A DNA stretch of 5,906 nt, taken from NCBI GenBank assembly GCA_902803365.1, contig CADCPU010000001.1, positions 1-5,906 of the forward strand, in the 5' to 3' direction. Source of the DNA: Oscillospiraceae bacterium. GTDB taxonomy: Bacteria > Bacillota_A > Clostridia > Saccharofermentanales > Saccharofermentanaceae. The notes beneath the pieces are model-generated. The model saw only the letters and a list, made by a program, of their open reading frames with translations. It was not told where the DNA came from and made no database searches. A program made the translations under genes and the position numbers. Below, piece by piece: positions 1-5,184 of the stretch; the stretch's first letter is position 1; each line of letters begins with the position of its first letter.

Positions 1-80
1 CCAAAAACAAGGGACTTATATATAAATAAGAAAAAACAGTAAGAAAAGTTATCATTTTCGTTACACACTAGTATGTTACC

Positions 81-109
81 TTGTGAAAATCATTTCAAAA
101 TGTTATTAA
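81..109 (+). promoter_or_regulatory. Sigma-70-type promoter of the nfnAB operon
   Basis: The sequence shows TTGTGA at 81-86 as a -35 element, a 17-base spacer, and TATTAA at 104-109 as a -10 element. TG at 101-102 lies one base before the -10, giving an extended -10. Transcription would begin near 116, leaving a leader of about 25 bases that holds the ribosome binding site at 129-135. The promoter lies downstream of the in-frame ATG at 73, which argues that translation starts at 142 instead. The call rests on consensus matching only. Confidence 0.6.
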
Positions 110-128
110 TTAGATATGAAAATCATTT
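84..128 (+). repeat. Exact 12-base direct repeat in the nfn promoter, possible operator
   Basis: TGAAAATCATTT occurs exactly at 84-95 and again at 117-128, 33 bases apart, or about three helical turns. The first copy overlaps the -35 element and the spacer, and the second lies just after the predicted transcription start. A related block, GAAAATGATAA, is found on the minus strand at 49-59. The placement fits a repressor site. The blocks resemble parts of the Fur consensus, but this is inference and the AT-rich background makes chance matches easier. Confidence 0.35.
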
Positions 129-135
129 GGGAGGG
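129..135 (+). promoter_or_regulatory. Ribosome binding site of nfnA
   Basis: GGGAGGG lies six bases before the ATG at 142. The in-frame ATGs at 73 and 100 have no comparable purine tract, so this site decides the start. Confidence 0.85.
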
Positions 136-141
136 TCAGAT

Positions 142-1032
142 ATGTATTTGATCAAGAAGAAGACGTTCCTCAATCCGATCACGGTCTTGATGGTCGTCGA
201 TGCTCCTCGTGTAGCAAGAAGATGTGAGCCTGGTCAGTTTATCATCGTCAAGATCGACGAGAAGGGTGAGAGGATCCCTCTTACTATCTGCGACTACGAC
301 CGTGAGCAGGGTACTGTTACCATCGTTTTCCAGATCATCGGTGCCAGCACATCGAAGATGACCCACCTTGAAGAAGGCGATTCTTTCAGGGACTTTGTAG
401 GTCCTTTGGGTAATCCTTCTGAACTTGTAAATGAAGATATCGAGACACTTAAGCAGAAGAAGATCCTCTTTGTAGGCGGTGGTCTCGGAACGGCACCTGT
501 TTATCCGCAGGTGAAGTGGCTCCATGAGCACGGTGTTGATGCTGATGTCATTATCGGTGCTAAGAACAAGGATCTCATCATCCTTGAGAAGGAACTGACA
601 GAGGTCAGCGGTAATCTCTATATCACGACAGATGACGGCTCCAACGGACGCAAGGGTCTTGTTACTGATGTTATCAAGGAGCTCGTTGAAGAGAAGGGCA
701 AGAAGTACGACTTGTGCGTATCTATCGGTCCTATGATCATGATGAAGTTCTGCGTACTTACAACTAAGAAATACGATATCCCTACGATCGTCAGCATGAA
801 CCCGATAATGGTAGACGGTACGGGAATGTGCGGCGCCTGCAGACTTACGATAGGCGATGAAGTAAAGTTCGCATGTATCGACGGTCCGGAGTTTGACGGC
901 TTTAAGGTCAACTTCGATGAGGCTATGGACAGGATGAGGCTTTATGCGACTGAAGAGGGCAGGGCTAAGCTCGCTGCCGAGGAAGGCGATACTCATCACG
1001 GCGGATGCGGACATTGCGGAGGTGACAACTGA
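142..1032 (+). CDS. nfnA: NfnA-type FAD/NAD-binding, [2Fe-2S] subunit of NADH-dependent ferredoxin:NADP+ oxidoreductase
   Basis: This 296-residue cytoplasmic flavoprotein belongs to the family annotated as sulfide/dihydroorotate dehydrogenase-like FAD/NAD-binding proteins (NfnA, SudB, PyrK relatives). An FNR-like FAD barrel covers about residues 1-98, with RIPLT at 44-48. The NAD-binding fold begins with VGGGLGTAP at 111-119. The cluster motif is D225-x4-C230-x2-C233-x11-C245, and the aspartate occupies the position of the first cysteine in PyrK, as expected for NfnA. In known Nfn complexes this subunit handles NADH and passes electrons to NfnB, which supports flavin-based electron bifurcation. 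The start at 142 is chosen for its GGGAGGG site and because ATG 73 lies upstream of the promoter. The stop overlaps the nfnB start by one base. The C-terminus ends in an unusual Cys/His/Gly tail (residues 284-296). SudB of sulfide dehydrogenase or a small glutamate synthase partner are alternatives, but no glutamate synthase large subunit is adjacent. Confidence 0.9.
   Translation: MYLIKKKTFLNPITVLMVVDAPRVARRCEPGQFIIVKIDEKGERIPLTICDYDREQGTVTIVFQIIGASTSKMTHLEEGDSFRDFVGPLGNPSELVNEDIETLKQKKILFVGGGLGTAPVYPQVKWLHEHGVDADVIIGAKNKDLIILEKELTEVSGNLYITTDDGSNGRKGLVTDVIKELVEEKGKKYDLCVSIGPMIMMKFCVLTTKKYDIPTIVSMNPIMVDGTGMCGACRLTIGDEVKFACIDGPEFDGFKVNFDEAMDRMRLYATEEGRAKLAAEEGDTHHGGCGHCGGDN
1018..1025 (+). promoter_or_regulatory. 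Ribosome binding site of nfnB inside the end of nfnA
   Basis: GGAGGTGA is a near-perfect Shine-Dalgarno sequence six bases before the nfnB ATG. It also encodes part of the Gly-Gly-Asp end of NfnA. With the TGATG stop/start overlap, it indicates translational coupling and roughly matched output of the two subunits. Confidence 0.85.
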
Positions 1033-2420
1033 TGGCAGCTAATTACGACAGGATCAAAGTAAGAGAACAGGACCCGAAGGTCCGTGCACATAACTTTGAC
1101 GAGGTGTGCCTCGGATATAACGACGAGGAAGCAGCTCTCGAATCTGCACGCTGCCTTAACTGCCCTAAGCCGATGTGTGTAACAGGATGTCCTGTAAATA
1201 TCGATATTCCGGGATTCATCAGCCAGGTAAAGGAAGGCAACATTAAGGGCGCTTACGATGTGATCGGTAAGTCCAGTTCGCTTCCTGCTATCTGCGGACG
1301 TGTATGTCCTCAGGAGAGCCAGTGCGAATCCAAGTGCGTTCGCGGTCTTAAGGGTGAAGCAGTCGCTATCGGTAAGCTCGAGCGTTATGTAGCTGACAAG
1401 GCGCGTGAAGAAGGCATCAAGCCGACTGTTACCTGTGCTCCTAACGGCCACAAGGTTGCAGTAGTTGGTTCCGGTCCTTCAGGCCTTGCTTGTGCAGGTG
1501 ATCTTGCAAAGCTCGGATACGATGTAACTATATTTGAGGCGCTTCACGAAGCAGGCGGAGTTCTCACGTACGGAATCCCTGAGTTCAGACTTCCGAAGGA
1601 TACGGTCGTAGCTGCTGAGATCGAGAACGTTAAGGCACTCGGTGTAAAGATCGAGACGAACGTCATCATTGGTAAGTCGATCATGATCGATGAGCTTATT
1701 GAAGAGGAGGGCTTTGAGGCTGTTTTCGTTGGCTCGGGTGCAGGACTTCCTATGTTCATGAAGATACCCGGAGAGAACGCAAAGGGCGTTTTCTCAGCTA
1801 ACGAATATCTTACGAGAAGTAATCTCATGAAGGCCTATAGAGAAGATTACGACACGCCTATCTTTAAGGCTAAGAAGGTCGTAGTAGTAGGCGGTGGTAA
1901 TGTAGCAATGGATGCAGCGCGTACAGCTTTGCGTCTTGGTGCGGACGTTACGGTCGTATACAGAAGAGGACAGGAAGAACTTCCTGCACGTGCTGAAGAA
2001 GTACATCACGCCAAGGAAGAAGGAATCGTCTTTGAGTTCCTTACGAATCCTGTTGAGATACTCACTGATGAGAATAAGTTTGTTAATGCAGTCAAGTGTA
2101 TCAGGATGGAACTTGGTGAGCCTGACGCATCAGGCAGAAGAAGACCAAATGCAGTTCCGGGATCTGAATTCACGATCGAGGCTGACGCAGTTATCATGGC
2201 TCTCGGTACATCGCCTAACCCGATGCTCTCATCTAACACGAAGGGCCTTGACGTAAATAACCGCAAGTGCCTGATTATCAACGAAGAGACAGGCGCTACG
2301 ACCAAGAAGGGTGTATACGCTGGCGGTGATGCCGTTACCGGTGCAGCTACGGTTATCCTCGCTATGGGTGCAGGTAAGAAGGCTGCAAAGGGCATTCACG
2401 AGTATCTGTCCAATAAGTGA
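1032..2420 (+). CDS. nfnB: NfnB-type FAD/NADP(H), [4Fe-4S] subunit, glutamate synthase small-subunit family
   Basis: This 462-residue cytoplasmic iron-sulfur flavoprotein has the layout shared by NfnB, SudA, GltD and the N-terminal part of dihydropyrimidine dehydrogenase. An N-terminal cluster domain has two cysteine quartets, C41/C44/C49/C53 and C88/C92/C98/C102. An FAD dinucleotide fold starts with GSGPSG at 146-151. A second, NADP(H)-binding fold starts with GGGNVA at 287-292, and R311-R312 follow its second strand, typical for 2'-phosphate recognition. A C-terminal GGD at 431-433 closes the FAD site. The length is normal for a stand-alone family member. The adjacent nfnA points to the Nfn complex, in which NADPH oxidation at this subunit is coupled to ferredoxin and NAD+ reduction, or the reverse. 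Databases often label such proteins NADPH-dependent glutamate synthase (gltA), but no glutaminase/synthase partner is present here. Direction of flow and any bifurcation are family inference. Confidence 0.9.
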   Translation: MAANYDRIKVREQDPKVRAHNFDEVCLGYNDEEAALESARCLNCPKPMCVTGCPVNIDIPGFISQVKEGNIKGAYDVIGKSSSLPAICGRVCPQESQCESKCVRGLKGEAVAIGKLERYVADKAREEGIKPTVTCAPNGHKVAVVGSGPSGLACAGDLAKLGYDVTIFEALHEAGGVLTYGIPEFRLPKDTVVAAEIENVKALGVKIETNVIIGKSIMIDELIEEEGFEAVFVGSGAGLPMFMKIPGENAKGVFSANEYLTRSNLMKAYREDYDTPIFKAKKVVVVGGGNVAMDAARTALRLGADVTVVYRRGQEELPARAEEVHHAKEEGIVFEFLTNPVEILTDENKFVNAVKCIRMELGEPDASGRRRPNAVPGSEFTIEADAVIMALGTSPNPMLSSNTKGLDVNNRKCLIINEETGATTKKGVYAGGDAVTGAATVILAMGAGKKAAKGIHEYLSNK

Positions 2421-2448
2421 CGTACTCTTATAAATTGAATTGATTTGG

Positions 2449-2478
2449 ACGACCGCTTCTGAAGGAGGCGGTCGTTTT
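2449..2478 (+). terminator. Rho-independent terminator of the nfnAB operon
   Basis: ACGACCGC at 2449-2456 pairs perfectly with GCGGTCGT at 2468-2475. Weaker pairing continues inward (2458-2459 with 2465-2466), leaving a small loop. A run of four T follows at 2475-2478. It begins 28 bases after the nfnB stop and marks the end of the operon. Confidence 0.85.
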
Positions 2479-2592
2479 GTATGCTTGCAAGCGGCAAAGT
2501 CCACAAATCGGAGAGGGAGATGTTGGCATTTTCGATATTGAAAAGCGGACGCGAAAAGTGCAAAATTACACTATAAGTAAAGAGAGGTTACC
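2479..2592 (+). other. Spacer between nfn terminator and XRE gene, with a palindrome and a possible small ORF
   Basis: GCTTGCAAGC at 2483-2492 is a perfect 10-base palindrome directly after the terminator. A purine-rich GGAGAGGGAG at 2510-2519 directly precedes an ATG at 2520 that opens an 18-codon ORF ending at 2576 (MLAFSILKSGREKCKITL). The same frame also has an ATG at 2481. The small ORF overlaps the likely promoter of the next gene, so it would need an upstream transcription start. It is therefore a possibility rather than a called gene. Confidence 0.3.
2538..2572 (+). promoter_or_regulatory. Likely promoter of the XRE cassette with an overlapping inverted repeat
   Basis: TTGAAA at 2538-2543 (one mismatch to the -35 consensus) is followed by a 17-base spacer and CAAAAT at 2561-2566 (four of six to the -10). 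An imperfect inverted repeat covers 2557-2572, with AGTG and CACT outer arms and 12 of 16 positions symmetric. The repeat encloses the proposed -10. That position suits an operator, perhaps for the XRE protein encoded just downstream. TATAAG at 2572-2577 looks more like a -10, but it would place the transcript start inside the ribosome binding site. Confidence 0.4.
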
Positions 2593-3042
2593 ATGAACAG
2601 AGCGGAATTTATTGATCTTATGAATGCAAATCTGAAGCTGGTCAGGACGGAATTCGGGCTGACGCAGGAGAAGATGGCGACGATGATCGGGATCTCGAAG
2701 AAGAGCCTGGTCGAGAGCGAGAAGGGCAGAAGGCCGCTCGCGTGGAATGAGGCGGCACTGTTTGCGGCGATCTTCTCAAAGAGCGTGGTACTGCAGAATG
2801 CCGTGGGCGGTGATGCGATGGAACTCGTTGAGGCGCTGGCGTTTGAGGACAGCGAATACAGGCTCTCCTCGACTATGGGCGGCAAGATATGGTGGCGTGT
2901 TGTTGAGACGCACGGGAAGTATAAGATACAGCAAAACCTCATATCGAATCATTATCGTCTGCTGGATGATCATGACAGGAGATATATCTCGTCTTTTCAC
3001 TTGGATGAAGTGAAGGAGTTTTTGGAGGCGATCGATAAGTGA
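2593..3042 (+). CDS. XRE-type helix-turn-helix transcriptional regulator
   Basis: This is a 149-residue protein with an N-terminal Cro/CI-like DNA-binding domain at about residues 12-50. The helix-turn-helix is seen in LTQEKMATMIGIS at 23-35, followed by the recognition-helix region KKSLVESEKG at 36-45. The C-terminal part (about 95-149) is a compact mixed region with WW at 100-101 and KIQQN at 111-115, ending in an acidic/basic helix. I do not recognise it as a named domain, and it may bind a ligand or partner. The start at 2593 has AGAGAGG five bases upstream, and the frame is closed by a stop at 2578. The gene is coupled to the membrane protein after it by a GTGA overlap, so it probably controls or works with that protein. 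Codon use is richer in CTG and GCG than in the nfn genes, which may mean low expression or separate origin. DNA binding is fairly sure; the target is unknown. Confidence 0.8.
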   Translation: MNRAEFIDLMNANLKLVRTEFGLTQEKMATMIGISKKSLVESEKGRRPLAWNEAALFAAIFSKSVVLQNAVGGDAMELVEALAFEDSEYRLSSTMGGKIWWRVVETHGKYKIQQNLISNHYRLLDDHDRRYISSFHLDEVKEFLEAIDK

Positions 3043-3353
3043 AGAAGAAAATGACCAAGAAGAGCCTGTATCTGACGTCCATCCTGGGTAATATCCTGTT
3101 GGACATCATTGTCGCGTTTCCGACGTACAAGCTTTTCTGGTCGCCTTATTGGATCTTCTCGCTTCCGATGCCGATCATGGTATCTCTCGCGTTTAATCTT
3201 GCGTACATGACTCCAGAGAGGAAGAAGATCGCGGGCAGGGAGATGTTTAAGCTGCGCTTTGCGGGCTTCATTATAGTCAATACGATACTTACGTATGCGC
3301 TGGTCGCACTTTTTACGATAGCAATGATAAAGATCACCGGGAAATCCCGATGA
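3039..3353 (+). CDS. Small membrane protein of unknown function, three predicted helices
   Basis: This 104-residue protein is not recognised. Three hydrophobic segments are visible at about residues 10-33, 37-57 and 74-97. The N-terminus (KKKMTKK, residues 2-8) and the loop at 58-73 (PERKKIAGREMFKLR region) are strongly basic, so the positive-inside rule predicts a cytoplasmic N-terminus and an outside C-terminus. TM1 and TM2 are joined by a short segment with W34, P36 and W38. The GTG start at 3039 overlaps the previous stop and has GGAGG at 3024-3028, ten bases upstream. ATG 3051 is possible, but no purine tract lies at a suitable distance. The last codons form part of the terminator hairpin. 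Linkage to an XRE regulator recalls regulator/immunity-type or regulator/sensor pairs, but no function can be assigned. Confidence 0.7.
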   Translation: MKKKMTKKSLYLTSILGNILLDIIVAFPTYKLFWSPYWIFSLPMPIMVSLAFNLAYMTPERKKIAGREMFKLRFAGFIIVNTILTYALVALFTIAMIKITGKSR

Positions 3354-3362
3354 TCTTTTTTT
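3329..3362 (+). terminator. Terminator shared by convergent genes, overlapping the membrane-gene stop codon
   Basis: AAAGATCA at 3329-3336 pairs with TGATCTTT at 3351-3358, and CGGG at 3338-3341 pairs with CCCG at 3346-3349. One C/A mismatch interrupts the stem and the loop is AAAT. Seven T (3356-3362) follow on the + strand. The TGA stop at 3351-3353 lies inside the stem. On the minus strand the same hairpin starts a few bases after the rnj stop but is followed by a weaker CTTTATC tract, so it probably acts better for the + strand. Confidence 0.8.
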
Positions 3363-3363
3363 C

Positions 3364-5169
3364 TTAGTCTATCTTTGTTACGCAGATCAATATGCCCGGT
3401 CGCTTCTTGGTCTTGTCCACGAGATAACTCTTTATCGATTCGCGGAACTGCCTTGAGTTGGCATATGTCTCGGTGTCGCCGTGCTTGCCGTTGTTTGACT
3501 GCAGGAGGTTCATCGCCTTTGCGCAACAGCCTCTGTGGATGTCTTCTTTCTCGTCTTCGAAAACAAATCCGATCGAGTTTGCTACCGGAGGGCAGAAGAG
3601 GTTGCCCTTGCGGTCGAGCGTTATGGCGATAGAGATACAGCCGTCTTCTGCGAGCATCCTTCTGTCGCTGAAAATGCGGTTGCCGATGTCGCTCGAGCTT
3701 GAGCCGTCGATAAGGACTGCGGAAGCAGGGACTGTGCCGTTGAGCTTTGCCATCTTAGGGCGCACTTCAAGGACGTCACCGTTATTCATTATGAAGATAT
3801 TCTCTTCGAGTGTGCCAAGGGACTTAGCAAGCTCCTTGTGCTTATAGAGCATCCTGTATTCGCCGTGTACCGGAATAAAGAACTTCGGCTTTATGAGGCT
3901 GTGCAGGAGCTTTAATTCGTTCTTGTATGCGTGGCCTGATACATGGACGTCTGCGAGGGACTCGTAGATAACGTGGGCGCCGCGCCTGAAAAGCTCGTTG
4001 ATTACACGGTAGATCGGCTTCTCGTTACCCGGGATAGGGTGAGCTGAGAGGATTACCGTATCGCCTTCGCGGATCTCGATCGACTTATGGGATGCGAATG
4101 CGATCCTTGAGAGGGCGCTCATAGGCTCTGCCTGGCTGCCCGTAGTCAATACGACTATCTCATCAGGATCGTAGTTGTCGATCTCTGAGATATCGATCAG
4201 AGTGTCAGGCTTCATGCTGATATAGCCGAGTGAGTTAGCGACATTAAATGTGTTCACCATGCTTCGGCCTGAGAGGCAGACGTGCCTGCCGTACATCTCA
4301 GCGGCAGTGAAGATCTGCTGCATACGGTGGACGTGGCTCGAGAAAGTAGCTACGATGATGCGGCCCTTGGTTGCCTGGAAGATCCTCTGGAAGGACTCGC
4401 CGACGTGCATCTCTGAAGGGGATACACCCGGGATCTCAACGTTGGTGCTCTCGCACATGAAGAGGAGAACGCCTTCTTTACCGAGCTCGCCGAAGCGCTG
4501 GAGATTTATCGTCTTGCCGTTAATAGGCGTATAGTCAACCTTAAAGTCACCCGAGTGGATGATAAGTCCGACAGGTGTCCTGATCGCGAGAGCATAGGAG
4601 TCCGCGATACTGTGATTTACTCTGATGAACTCGACGCTGAAAGCATTGCCTGCTCTTACGACGTCGCCGTTCTTATATGCCTGAAGGTCGATGCCCTTAA
4701 GGCTGACGCCCTTGTCCTGGAGCTTGTGTCTTACGAGCTCGACGGTGAGCTTGCCGCCGTAGATAGGGCACTTGAGTTCGCTCAGGAAATAAGGGAGGGA
4801 ACCGATGTGGTCCTCGTGTCCGTGTGTAAGGAAGATACCGCGGAGCTTGGCGCGATTTTCCATAACATATGTGAAATCAGGGATGACTGCGTCAACGCCC
4901 GGCATATTCTCTTCAGCGAAAGCCATTCCGACATCGACGATGATCATGTCGTTGCCGTATTCAAAGCAGGTCATGTTCTTGCCGATCTCGCAAAGACCGC
5001 CCAGAGGTATGATCCTCAGAGGGGACTTCTGCTTAGCGGGTTTGTTGCGCTTGGAAGACTTCTTGGAGCTTTTTTCGGCAGGCTTTTCGACAACCTTGGT
5101 GTTCTCCTTGGAAGCCTTTTTCGATTTCTTCTTCAAAGATGGCTCTTTGTTTTCTTTGTTTGGATTCAT
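3364..5169 (-). CDS. rnj: Ribonuclease J (metallo-beta-lactamase/beta-CASP RNase)
   Basis: This 601-residue protein is predicted to be a cytoplasmic RNase with 5'-3' exonuclease and endonuclease activity in mRNA turnover and RNA maturation. The metallo-beta-lactamase core starts near residue 50 with PLGGLCEIGKN at 55-65. Zinc ligands visible are H116, H118, D120 and H121 (HGHEDH), H186 and D208. The beta-CASP insert includes ATFSSHVHRMQQ and SAHPIPGNE. HVSGH at 409-413 and PVHGE at 433-437 complete the active site, matching the H368/H390 region of B. subtilis RNase J1. The family C-terminal domain closes the protein. Residues 1-49 are an extra low-complexity stretch with 17 lysines, making it longer than the usual roughly 555 residues. 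AAGGTG (5175-5180) lies five bases before the start. The gene follows the wall-protein gene by 15 bases. RNase J1 and J2 types cannot be separated by context, but all catalytic residues are present. Confidence 0.95.
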   Translation of the reverse strand: MNPNKENKEPSLKKKSKKASKENTKVVEKPAEKSSKKSSKRNKPAKQKSPLRIIPLGGLCEIGKNMTCFEYGNDMIIVDVGMAFAEENMPGVDAVIPDFTYVMENRAKLRGIFLTHGHEDHIGSLPYFLSELKCPIYGGKLTVELVRHKLQDKGVSLKGIDLQAYKNGDVVRAGNAFSVEFIRVNHSIADSYALAIRTPVGLIIHSGDFKVDYTPINGKTINLQRFGELGKEGVLLFMCESTNVEIPGVSPSEMHVGESFQRIFQATKGRIIVATFSSHVHRMQQIFTAAEMYGRHVCLSGRSMVNTFNVANSLGYISMKPDTLIDISEIDNYDPDEIVVLTTGSQAEPMSALSRIAFASHKSIEIREGDTVILSAHPIPGNEKPIYRVINELFRRGAHVIYESLADVHVSGHAYKNELKLLHSLIKPKFFIPVHGEYRMLYKHKELAKSLGTLEENIFIMNNGDVLEVRPKMAKLNGTVPASAVLIDGSSSSDIGNRIFSDRRMLAEDGCISIAITLDRKGNLFCPPVANSIGFVFEDEKEDIHRGCCAKAMNLLQSNNGKHGDTETYANSRQFRESIKSYLVDKTKKRPGILICVTKID

Positions 5170-5174
5170 ACTTT

Positions 5175-5180
5175 CACCTT
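5175..5180 (-). promoter_or_regulatory. Ribosome binding site of rnj
   Basis: On the minus strand AAGGTG lies five bases before the ATG at 5169 and inside the 15-base gap after the wall-protein stop. It supports the long form of RNase J with its lysine-rich extension. Confidence 0.75.
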
Positions 5181-5184
5181 TTCG

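Noticed and set aside
73..141. Longer start for nfnA at the ATG at 73
   Set aside because: It has no Shine-Dalgarno sequence and lies upstream of the predicted promoter elements; the family N-terminus begins at 142.
136..1014. A 292-codon open frame on the minus strand opposite nfnA
   Set aside because: It is antisense to a clearly recognised gene, has no recognisable domain, and its composition follows from the codon bias of nfnA.
2572..2577. TATAAG as the -10 of the XRE gene
   Set aside because: Transcription would then start inside the ribosome binding site at 2581-2587, and no -35 is found at the right distance.
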